A stretch of DNA of 64,000 nt from JALHNI01 sp044226365 (GTDB lineage: Bacteria; Acidobacteriota; Terriglobia; Bryobacterales; Bryobacteraceae), in NCBI GenBank assembly GCA_044226365.1, contig JBGAHE010000013.1, positions 26,157 through 90,156 on the forward strand. Reading direction: 5' to 3'. Positions 16,562 to 24,849 of this stretch are shown piece by piece (within the stretch, counting starts at the first letter, position 1; every line of letters begins with the position of its first letter). The notes under the pieces are model-generated. The model was not told the DNA's origin. It saw nothing but the letters and a program-made list of their open reading frames with translations, and searched no databases. The translations under genes were made by a program, and so were the position numbers.

Positions 16562-18342
16562 TTCTCCGGCAACTCCTCTTCCTGCTGGTCGCCACCTCCG
16601 AGATGGCTCAGCTTCCCGCCGATGCGCGGCTCCATCGCGGCGACGATCTTCGGTGGGCGGACCCGGCGTTTGACGACAGCGCTTGGGAGACCGTCGCCGG
16701 GAAGGGTGCACCCACGTGGGAAGATCTCGCCGTGAACCGCATGTGGATCCGCATGCCGGTGACGATCCCCGCCGGGGAGCCGTCCACGCTGGTGGTTCGC
16801 CTGTGCCCGTGCGAATTCTACTTGAACGGCATCAGGATTGGGGCCACCGGTGACCTGAACGCTCGCCGCCCCACGGCCGGCAGGATTGTCCAGGCCTTTC
16901 CAATTCCTGCTGGGGTGCCGGCGGGGCGGGCGCTGTTGGCCATTCGCGAATACCATCCTCCGGGCTTCGAAGCTTTTTTTGCCATTTGGCGCAATCACAA
17001 CATCCTCTTGGTTCCCGCAAGCCACTTGATCTTCGCGATCGAAGATCAAACGAGAAATATCGGGCTGGTGATCTCGATTCTGCTGTTGTTGATTCTCACG
17101 GCCGTTTGCGCGGTTGTGGCCGGGGAGAGATTCGACGGGTTGACCCTCCTGATCTGCGCCTACCTGTCATGTGCCATTGGGGGGTCAGCCTTTTATACGG
17201 GCAGGGGATTGAATGACTGGTTGGCGGGGATGTTTATTGGCGGGCTTTTTACCTCGCCGCAGGCTCCGCTGGTTGTTTTGATTCAAGCGCGGATGGGAGG
17301 AGTCCGGCTGAATCCCACTTGGCTGACGGCGTATGTCGTGGGTCACCTCGGGCTGCGCGGCTTATGGCTGTGGAACTATCTGCGTGCAGAACCAGCTGCC
17401 TGGACTCCCGCATTTCTCGTGATCTACCCCGGATTGGCGGTAGTGGCGTGGCTCCTGGCGCTCGGAATTCTCGCAGTGGCCTGGAAGCGGCCGGGTGTTC
17501 CACGCGCGCTGCTGGTGGCGGGCGCGGGTTCGTTGCTCTTCGCCCTATTGAGCAGATTCGGTATCGGGTTCGGCGTCATCGGCGCTGGAATCTCCATCTT
17601 CGGCACGATCGTGAATTGGGACCGCATTGGACAAATCACCTTCGGACTGATGGCGGCATCGTACGTCATCAAGAGAGCGCACTCTCGCCGGGCGGAAGAA
17701 CAACGACTCAAGGCCGAACTGCAAGCGGCACAGAGCGTGCAATCGTTGCTGCTCGGTCAGGACCTACCTTCCGGAGTGAACGCAGTCTACCTGCCGGCCA
17801 GCGAGGTAGGCGGCGATTTCTATCAGGTGTTCTGCACTGAGCGCGGCACGCTGGTCATCGTCGGCGACGTCTCGGGCAAAGGTTTGCAGGCGGCGATGAC
17901 GGTTTCGACGATTGTGGGCGCCCTTCGCAATCGACGGTCAAATGAGCCAGGCGAAGTGCTCGTGGAATTGAACAGAGTCCTTCAGGGATCACCCGGCTTC
18001 GTCACCTGCTGTTGCGTTCGCTTCGATCAGAACGAAGCGATCATCGCCTCAGCAGGGCATCCGCCGCCGTACCTGGACGGGCACGAATTCAACGGCGAAA
18101 GCGGACTGCCGCTCGGCGTGGCCGCCGATGCCACTTATGCGGAGTGCCGCATGCCACTTCCCGCATTGTTAACGATGGTCTCCGACGGCGTTGTCGAAGC
18201 CGCTAACGGCAAGGGCGAGTTGTTCGGCTTCGACCGTACCCGCGAGATCAGCGGCAAGTCCGCACAAGAGATCGCTGACGCCGCCCAAGCCTGGGGCCAG
18301 ACCGACGACATCACCGTCGTCACCCTCCGGAGGAATGGATGA
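16558..18342 (+). CDS. membrane PP2C/SpoIIE phosphatase, paralog 6 of 8 (group A), 594 aa
   Basis: The ATG of the ATGA overlap at 16558 is chosen; the frame is open further upstream, but that part lies within paralog 5. The signal peptide is MILRQLLFLLVATSEMAQ. The outer domain opens with LHRGDDLRWADPAFDDSAWE, nearly the same as paralog 2, and has Cys-Pro-Cys at 83-85 before EFYLNG. The membrane region lies at about 178-370. The linker QAAQSVQSLLLGQ and PP2C domain are complete (EVGGDFYQ, GDVSGKGLQAAM, FVTCCCVRF, SAGHPPPY, SDGVVEAAN, TDDIT). It is a group A member placed between group B members, so the array is not a simple block duplication. Confidence 0.88.
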   Translation: MILRQLLFLLVATSEMAQLPADARLHRGDDLRWADPAFDDSAWETVAGKGAPTWEDLAVNRMWIRMPVTIPAGEPSTLVVRLCPCEFYLNGIRIGATGDLNARRPTAGRIVQAFPIPAGVPAGRALLAIREYHPPGFEAFFAIWRNHNILLVPASHLIFAIEDQTRNIGLVISILLLLILTAVCAVVAGERFDGLTLLICAYLSCAIGGSAFYTGRGLNDWLAGMFIGGLFTSPQAPLVVLIQARMGGVRLNPTWLTAYVVGHLGLRGLWLWNYLRAEPAAWTPAFLVIYPGLAVVAWLLALGILAVAWKRPGVPRALLVAGAGSLLFALLSRFGIGFGVIGAGISIFGTIVNWDRIGQITFGLMAASYVIKRAHSRRAEEQRLKAELQAAQSVQSLLLGQDLPSGVNAVYLPASEVGGDFYQVFCTERGTLVIVGDVSGKGLQAAMTVSTIVGALRNRRSNEPGEVLVELNRVLQGSPGFVTCCCVRFDQNEAIIASAGHPPPYLDGHEFNGESGLPLGVAADATYAECRMPLPALLTMVSDGVVEAANGKGELFGFDRTREISGKSAQEIADAAQAWGQTDDITVVTLRRNG

Positions 18343-20198
18343 GAGTTTGGGTGCTGCTTGGGTCGGCCGTGCTGCTGCGGGCGCAGGCTATCGAAGTCGA
18401 TCAGCTCTGGACCGCCGCTCCGGTAGCAGGCGTCTGGCGCTACATCGCTGGTGACGATCCGCGCTTTGCGGACCCCGCCTTCGACGACTCTGCCTGGCGG
18501 CTGATGACGTTGCCCGGCGATGGGCCCACGCTGGCCTCGGGCTCCTACTGGCTGAGGACGCGTGTTCACCTCACCGGCCCCCGGCCGCCCGAATCTTTGG
18601 CACTGCTCATCCCGTTGATCGCTTCCAGCTACGAGGTCTACGTGGATGGGAGACGGATCGGCGAATTCGGCGAAGGGACCTTTGGCCATGTGCCGCAGGT
18701 CATGGTGTTCCCCTTGACTGCCGGCGCCAACGAATTTACGCTGGCCATCCGGGACCGCGCCAGCTTACGGGCGGCCGCTCTGATTTTCAGTTTTCACGAG
18801 CCGGTTCGCATCGGACCGCGGTCGGTGCTGGCAGAGACCGCGCGCCAAGTCGAAACCGAGCGGCGTTGGGACACCGTACCCAAGCTCCTGGTGATTGCCG
18901 CCACGGTGGTCGCGGGCGTGTTCTTGCTCGCTCTCGCTCTGGGGCGCCCGCGCGGCGAGGGCCATGACTATCTCTGCGCTGCAGCTGTTCTGTTATGTGG
19001 CGTCGGCGTACGGTTGCCCCAGGTTGCGTCCTGGTTGTTTCCCGGTTCGCTGTCCATGAGCTTGCTGCCCACCTACGGACTGATGCTGCCGTTCCTGCCG
19101 GCGTGGCGCGGCCTGTTTCAGCACCTGTTCGGCGTCAAATTGTCCGGCCCCGCCCGCATCATGTTCTGGCTGGCGATGGCGGCCACCACCGGCATGCTCA
19201 TCTTCAGCCAACTCACAAATCCCACCGTCTTTGCCTTCCTGCCCGCCTACGCCTTGCTGCTCTTCTCTTGCCTGATCGCCATCTACCTGGATCTGTGGCT
19301 CCACGGGCGCCAGCCGCAGGATGCGCCGCTGCTGCATGCCGCCTCCGGGCTGTATCTCGGATCGAACTGCGTTTTCTTCGGCCTGCAGATCTTGCAATGG
19401 ACCGGCCAGCGCGCCGCCAGCGCATCGCCCGCTTTGCAACAGTTCCTCCTCGATACGCGCAGCGTCGGGCTACTGCTGTTCGCCTTTTTCATGGCGATCC
19501 TGATGAACCGGCGCTCGGCCCGGCTGCAAGCCGAGCGGCAACGGCTGGCGCAGGAGCTCGAAGCGGGCGCCGAAGTTCAGGCGGTATTGCTACCGGTGCA
19601 CACGGCCGCCGTGCAGGGCTGGGAGTCGGCGGCGGCGTACCTGCCAGCATCGGAAGTCGGTGGCGACTTCTACTGGGCATTTGCCGACGGCGACGCCCTG
19701 GTGCTGGTGGTGGGCGATGTCTCCGGCAAGGGACTGCGCGCCGCGATGCTGGTGACGCTCATCATCGGCGTACTCCGCGAAAGCCACGCGCGACACCCCG
19801 CCGCCGTCCTGACCGCCTTAAACAGGCAGTTGAGGGGCCAGACGCGGGGTGGCTTCGTCACCTGTTGCTGCGCCCGCTTCGAGGTAGGGGGCCGGGTCAC
19901 TCTCGCGAATGCCGGACATCCTCCTCCCTATTGCGATGGCCGCGAGGTGGAGGTCGCCGCCGGGCTGCCGTTGGGCGTCGTCGCGGAAGGGGCGTATCAG
20001 GAATCTGTCTTGTGGAGCGAGCGATTCACCTTTGTCTCCGACGGCGTCGTCGAAGCCGAAAACGCCCGACGCGAACTCTTCGGCTTCGACCGTACCCGCG
20101 AGATCTCCACGATGTCCGCCCAACACATCGCCGACGCAGCCCGTGACTGGGGCCAGACCGACGACATCACCGTCGTCACCGTCCGGAGGACGCCATGA
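18339..20198 (+). CDS. membrane PP2C/SpoIIE phosphatase, paralog 7 of 8 (group B), 619 aa
   Basis: ATGA overlap with paralog 6. Signal peptide about 1-18, then IEVDQLWTAAPVAGVWRY and DDPRFADPAFDDSAWR. The outer domain has SSYEVYVDGRRIGEFG and no Cys-x-Cys. About seven membrane helices follow (from residue 185), one segment of which (around 300-320) is rich in aromatic residues. The linker LAQELEAGAEVQAVLLP leads to an intact PP2C domain (EVGGDFYW, GDVSGKGLRAAM, FVTCCCARF, NAGHPPPY, SDGVVEAEN, TDDITVVTV). Its 3' end is nearly identical in DNA to those of paralogs 3 and 8. Confidence 0.88.
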   Translation: MRVWVLLGSAVLLRAQAIEVDQLWTAAPVAGVWRYIAGDDPRFADPAFDDSAWRLMTLPGDGPTLASGSYWLRTRVHLTGPRPPESLALLIPLIASSYEVYVDGRRIGEFGEGTFGHVPQVMVFPLTAGANEFTLAIRDRASLRAAALIFSFHEPVRIGPRSVLAETARQVETERRWDTVPKLLVIAATVVAGVFLLALALGRPRGEGHDYLCAAAVLLCGVGVRLPQVASWLFPGSLSMSLLPTYGLMLPFLPAWRGLFQHLFGVKLSGPARIMFWLAMAATTGMLIFSQLTNPTVFAFLPAYALLLFSCLIAIYLDLWLHGRQPQDAPLLHAASGLYLGSNCVFFGLQILQWTGQRAASASPALQQFLLDTRSVGLLLFAFFMAILMNRRSARLQAERQRLAQELEAGAEVQAVLLPVHTAAVQGWESAAAYLPASEVGGDFYWAFADGDALVLVVGDVSGKGLRAAMLVTLIIGVLRESHARHPAAVLTALNRQLRGQTRGGFVTCCCARFEVGGRVTLANAGHPPPYCDGREVEVAAGLPLGVVAEGAYQESVLWSERFTFVSDGVVEAENARRELFGFDRTREISTMSAQHIADAARDWGQTDDITVVTVRRTP

Positions 20199-22075
20199 GA
20201 CTGGTCCTCTGGCTGGCCTGCGCCGCCCTCGCCCTCCCCGCCCAAACCATCCGGGTGAAGAGCCTCCATCAGCCGGCGACCCTGGATGGGGTGTGGAAGT
20301 ACCATGCCGGCGACAGTGCGAACTTCGCGGCCCCCGGCTTCGACGACACCTCCTGGGCGGATCTCGCCATGCCGGGCGCTCCGCCCATGGCCTCCGGCGC
20401 GGTGTGGTACCGCTTTCGAGTGGAGTTGCCCGAGCCGCTCCCCGCCGAGACCCTGGCGATTCTCATCGCCCCGGTCAGCCCCGCGTACGAGATCTTCGTC
20501 AATGGACAACGCCTCGGCGCCTTTGGCGAGCCGCGAGCCGATCATCCTTGGGGCCAGTGGATCCCGGAACTGGCCGCCTTCCGTCTGCCGGCGGGTCACC
20601 GGCATCTGACGGTGGCCATCCGGAGTTGGGACGAATCGCGGGCGACGGCCGGCGCCCTCTACAATTTTTCGCTCTCCAGTTGGCTCGGCACCGTCCCGGC
20701 CATCGAAGGGAAAGCGCGCGAGCTCGATTTCGAGCGGCGGTGGGCCAGCGTGGGGCAACTCATGATGCTGGCCGCTACCTGCGTGGCCGCTCTCTTTTTC
20801 CTGCTGATTCCCTTGTGGCGACGGGATGCGCCCGAATACTTCTGGTGCGGCTGGGTGCTACTCCTGGGCGTCGCCATGCGGATCTTCCAGTCCGCACCCT
20901 GGACCCTGAACCAGCGCTCGCTGGTATTCATCTATATCCTCATCTTTCTCGCCGCGTTTCCTTACTTTCTTTCCTGGAGCCGGCTGTTCACCACCCTGTT
21001 TGCTCGCTCACTGTCCCGTCCAGCCCAAACCTTGGTCTGGCTACTGCTGGCGGCCACCATCCCGATGATGTTCATCACCACTCTCCAATGGAGTCGCCTG
21101 GGCTCGTTCATGCCGTTCTATTCCGTTCTGTTCCTGGTCATGATGACGTGGGTCTACCTGGACCTTGTCCGACATGCCCAGGGTGGTTCCGAGACCGCAC
21201 TGATGCACCTCGCCGTCACCGTCTTCATCGGAGGCAACCTCCTCTTCTTCGCTCTCCAAATCCTCCGCTGGACCGGCCTCGGCTCCTGGCAGGAAGGCGC
21301 TCGATGGCGCCAGATCCAGAACTACGGGCTCGACCTGCGCGGCGTCGGCATGCTGCTGTTCTCCTTCTCTATGGCGATCGTCCTCAACCGCCGTTCGGCT
21401 CGCCTGCTCGACGAGCGAACCCGTCTGAAGCAGGAACTCGCCGCGGCCGCCGAGACGCAGGCCCTCCTTCTCCCGGCCGAATCCGTCCGCGTTCCTGGCT
21501 TCGTCACCGAGGTAGCCTACCTGCCCGCTTCCGAAGTCGGCGGCGACTTCCACTACGCCCTGCCCGACGGTGACGCGCTCATCGTCCTTATCGGCGACGT
21601 CTCCGGCAAAGGTCTGCGCGCCGCCATGCTGGTCGCCGTCGTCATCGGGGTCCTTCGGGACACCGTCGCGCGCCGCCCAGCCGCGATCCTTACCGCGCTC
21701 AACCATGCTCTCGCCGGCCAAACGCGGGGAGGCTTTGTCACCTGCTGTTGCGCGCGATTTGCCCCCGATGGCTCACTCACCGTCGCCAATGCCGGCCACC
21801 TTGCACCCTACCTCGACGGCGAGGAAGTAGCGGTTCACGGGCTCCCCTTAGGCCTCTCCCCGATCGGCGAGTACACCGACGTTGACGCCCGCGGCTCCCA
21901 GTTCACTTTCGTCTCCGACGGCGTCGTCGAAGCCGAAAACGCCCAACGCGAACTCTTCGGCTTCGACCGCACCCGCGAGATCTCCACGATGTCCGCCCAA
22001 CACATCGCCGACGCCGCCCGTGCCTGGGGCCAGACCGACGACATCACCGTCGTCACCGTCCGCCCGCAACGGTAG
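20195..22075 (+). CDS. membrane PP2C/SpoIIE phosphatase, paralog 8 of 8 (group B), 626 aa
   Basis: ATGA overlap with paralog 7; last of the array. Signal peptide MRLVLWLACAALALPAQ, then IRVKSLHQPATLDGVWKY, typical of group B. The outer domain includes SPAYEIFVNGQRLGAFG. The predicted membrane region is about 190-395. The linker LKQELAAAAETQALLLP precedes a PP2C domain with EVGGDFHY (His in place of the common Tyr after Phe), GDVSGKGLRAAM, FVTCCCARF, SDGVVEAEN and TDDITVVTV. It ends in Arg-Pro-Gln-Arg where most paralogs end Val-Arg-Arg. No terminator is seen after it; the next gene begins 25 bases later. Confidence 0.88.
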   Translation: MRLVLWLACAALALPAQTIRVKSLHQPATLDGVWKYHAGDSANFAAPGFDDTSWADLAMPGAPPMASGAVWYRFRVELPEPLPAETLAILIAPVSPAYEIFVNGQRLGAFGEPRADHPWGQWIPELAAFRLPAGHRHLTVAIRSWDESRATAGALYNFSLSSWLGTVPAIEGKARELDFERRWASVGQLMMLAATCVAALFFLLIPLWRRDAPEYFWCGWVLLLGVAMRIFQSAPWTLNQRSLVFIYILIFLAAFPYFLSWSRLFTTLFARSLSRPAQTLVWLLLAATIPMMFITTLQWSRLGSFMPFYSVLFLVMMTWVYLDLVRHAQGGSETALMHLAVTVFIGGNLLFFALQILRWTGLGSWQEGARWRQIQNYGLDLRGVGMLLFSFSMAIVLNRRSARLLDERTRLKQELAAAAETQALLLPAESVRVPGFVTEVAYLPASEVGGDFHYALPDGDALIVLIGDVSGKGLRAAMLVAVVIGVLRDTVARRPAAILTALNHALAGQTRGGFVTCCCARFAPDGSLTVANAGHLAPYLDGEEVAVHGLPLGLSPIGEYTDVDARGSQFTFVSDGVVEAENAQRELFGFDRTREISTMSAQHIADAARAWGQTDDITVVTVRPQR

Positions 22076-22100
22076 CCCGCGCGCTACCCTGAGAACGACC

Positions 22101-24797
22101 ATGCTCCCCATGCCTGTGGTTCTCTGGACCATCGCGGCCCTCGCGGTCACGTGCGCCGCCCAGCAACTGCCTCCCAAGCTGGCCCAGGAACGTCCCGGCT
22201 TGCGGCGCGCCAACGTCAGCGGGCAGATGCTCTCGCCGTCCGGCCGCTCCGCGCCGGGCGTCCTGGTCCAGTTGATTGCTTGGGGCCGGGAGAACATGCC
22301 CTCGTACCAAACCACCACCGGCGACGATGGCCGCTTCACGTTGCCCCACGTGGAGACCTACGCACCAGCGGCGATCGTCTGGTTTAAGCCCGGCGAATGG
22401 AGTCCGGGATCCACTGCGGTGCCGGACCACGGCAGCGACGACATCGACCTCGGCCCGCTGCAGTTGCAGCCGGACACCATCTTCCGCGTCACCTTCGAAC
22501 TGGTGGGTGGGTCGCCGCTCGGTCCCGATGCCTTCGGCCCTTCGGTAAAGCTCGTCGGACCCAGCGACCTGGATCCGCATGCCATCGGCGAGACGATCTG
22601 GGGCGAGCAGATCCTCCGCCCCGGTTCACTCGAACGCGGCACTTGGGAGGTGCGCCTCGACACCGTAGGCGCGTCCGAAACCTACCGCGCACCCTTCACC
22701 GGCACCGGTGGCCGGCGGAATCGCCAGTTCACCTTTCGGCTCCTGCGCGACACCGTCCGCCGCGTGAACGAATGGACGCGCGAAGGTCGCATGGTCGTCA
22801 TCGAGTCAGAAGCTGCCCCGCTCCGGGTGCTGCGGGAGTACACGTTGGCCGGCAAGGTCATCGCGCCCGATGGCTCACCCGTCGCGGGCGCTCTCATCTC
22901 GGAGTGGGGCATTCCGCTCAGCAACCGCCCCCTCCATTGGACTTGGACGGCGGCCAACGGCGAGTTCCACCTGCCCATCACTGACACCAACTGCTACCCG
23001 CCGAGCGTGGCCTTCGGCTCCGCCGACTTCCTTCCAGACAGTTTTTTCGCGGCCACCCCCGCTCCCTGCGAGAGGCTGCCCGTCCGGCCCAGCGAGATCC
23101 GCCTGCTCTCGTCCATGCAACTTCTTCTGCAGGTCACCGGCCTCGCTCCCATCGCCGTCAGCGCCTCCTGGTGGCACGCCGGTTTCGGTTGGCGGCCTTT
23201 CGCTACGCTCACTCCCACCATCCCGGGGCGTCTTCTGGGCCCCCTCACAGTACGGCTCACCGCCCCAGGCTACCTTCCCTTGGCGCGCGAACTGAATCTG
23301 CCCTTCCCTCAGCCCGATGCCGCGCCCCCGGCCCAATGGCCAGTCGGCTTCACGTTCGACGCGAACAGCCGCCGAACGCTCACCGTCCGCAGCGGCGGCC
23401 AACCGGTTCGCGGCGCGCGGGTGGAACTGGAGGCCATTGTCGACCTCCGCACGGAGCAACGCCAGTTCCTCGAAAGCTATCCGTTGCCCGAAGGCGGCGA
23501 ACTCACCTTGCAAGGCGGTGCCGGCGAACGAATCGAGGCGTTCGTCTATGCCGCCGGCTATGAGCCGAGGCGCGCCATTTGGAACCCGGGCGAGCCGCTG
23601 GAGATTGAGCTCTCGCCGCGCGATGCCAGCCTCTGGTTCCCTACCGGCGGACCGGCCACCGCCGCTCGCATCCGCCTCGCCGGTTCGTCCACCCCCGTCC
23701 GCACCGTCCGCCTTCTGCCCGATCGCCCCACCCGCATCGCCGTCGCCCCCGGCCTCTTCGACGTCACCTGTTTTGCCGCCTCCGGCCAGCCCATCGGCTA
23801 CCAACGGGTTGCCGTTACGACGGGCGCCGACACTCGCCTCGACTGCACCGTCGACCAAAGGCCCCGCGTCACCGTCCGGCTTCCGCACTCCGGTTGGCGC
23901 GCCGGCCTCCGCGAACTCGACCCCCATCTCCATCCTCAGGTGTGGAGCATCGGCTTCCGCACCTCCGCCACAACGGAAGCCTTCGACCAGCCCGCCGTCG
24001 AGCAGGCCAAGTCGCCTCGCGAATTCGTATTCCAGGCCAGCCATGCCGGTAAGTTTGTCGTTGACGTCGCGCCGCGATTTCCCCAACGCCGCATGCTCTT
24101 TCGCGAAATCGACCTCGCACCCGGCGCCCACGTGATTCTCAACGTCCCGGGCGGGCAAGGCTCACTGAATGCCGGCTTGCGCACCTATTTGCCCGACCTC
24201 GATAGGTCCATCCATGGCATCGCCGGTCCGCGGATTCTGCTCCTCGCCCAATCCCCGGAGCAGTGGTCGGTCATCGAAGACCTGCCTCTTCCGCAGCCCA
24301 CCCCAGGGAATGTCGCTCGCCGCTTCCTGCTCGGGACTCTGCCCGCCGGCGCTTACCATGTGCACCAACACCTCACCGGCCTCACCAGCACCACTGAAGG
24401 TGTGCGGCGCAACCAGCCGACATACGCTTGGGGCGGTATCCCGGTCACCATCCCCGCCACGGGGACCCAGTCTCTGCCGGACTTCAGCGACTTCGCTACC
24501 GGTTCCTTATTGGTCCGCCTCACCGACGCTCAAGGACGCCCGGTCGAACACGCGACCTTGCGCCTGCGTGACCGCCTTTGGGAGATCACGCGCCAGTATC
24601 CCAACCCCACCGACCCCTCCGATGAGATCCCGCCTCCCCCGGCGGTCCGCGTCCAAGGCGGCCAAGCGACTCTGCCGGACGTCCGGAGCGGACAGCTCGA
24701 ACTCATCGTCGAGTTGGACTCCGGCCGTGTCTATCACTTCACCGTCACCGCTTCACTGCGTGAGACACTAACTCTCGTCCTTCCCGCTGCCCACTAA
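22101..24797 (+). CDS. large secreted carboxypeptidase-regulatory-like domain protein, 898 aa
   Basis: The ATG at 22101 begins a signal peptide (residues about 1-20, ending CAAQQ). The frame is open upstream, but only within paralog 8. The mature protein is a string of beta-sandwich modules. Clear CarboxypepD_reg-type repeats are at about 35-85 (NVSGQMLSPSGRSAPGVLVQ, TTGDDGRFTLP) and 245-300 (LAGKVIAPDGSPVAGALI, TAANGEFHLP), with further divergent ones toward the C-terminus (VRLTDAQGRPVEHATLRLRD near 810). No catalytic motif is seen. Such proteins in Acidobacteriota are secreted or envelope-associated, with unknown binding partners. It lies 25 bases after the phosphatase array and could be its last gene or merely a neighbour. 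Confidence 0.75.
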   Translation: MLPMPVVLWTIAALAVTCAAQQLPPKLAQERPGLRRANVSGQMLSPSGRSAPGVLVQLIAWGRENMPSYQTTTGDDGRFTLPHVETYAPAAIVWFKPGEWSPGSTAVPDHGSDDIDLGPLQLQPDTIFRVTFELVGGSPLGPDAFGPSVKLVGPSDLDPHAIGETIWGEQILRPGSLERGTWEVRLDTVGASETYRAPFTGTGGRRNRQFTFRLLRDTVRRVNEWTREGRMVVIESEAAPLRVLREYTLAGKVIAPDGSPVAGALISEWGIPLSNRPLHWTWTAANGEFHLPITDTNCYPPSVAFGSADFLPDSFFAATPAPCERLPVRPSEIRLLSSMQLLLQVTGLAPIAVSASWWHAGFGWRPFATLTPTIPGRLLGPLTVRLTAPGYLPLARELNLPFPQPDAAPPAQWPVGFTFDANSRRTLTVRSGGQPVRGARVELEAIVDLRTEQRQFLESYPLPEGGELTLQGGAGERIEAFVYAAGYEPRRAIWNPGEPLEIELSPRDASLWFPTGGPATAARIRLAGSSTPVRTVRLLPDRPTRIAVAPGLFDVTCFAASGQPIGYQRVAVTTGADTRLDCTVDQRPRVTVRLPHSGWRAGLRELDPHLHPQVWSIGFRTSATTEAFDQPAVEQAKSPREFVFQASHAGKFVVDVAPRFPQRRMLFREIDLAPGAHVILNVPGGQGSLNAGLRTYLPDLDRSIHGIAGPRILLLAQSPEQWSVIEDLPLPQPTPGNVARRFLLGTLPAGAYHVHQHLTGLTSTTEGVRRNQPTYAWGGIPVTIPATGTQSLPDFSDFATGSLLVRLTDAQGRPVEHATLRLRDRLWEITRQYPNPTDPSDEIPPPPAVRVQGGQATLPDVRSGQLELIVELDSGRVYHFTVTASLRETLTLVLPAAH

Positions 24798-24849
24798 GTC
24801 AATCAACTCCTGTTACTTTTGAACCTAAGTCCGGAAGTAAACCGCCGCC

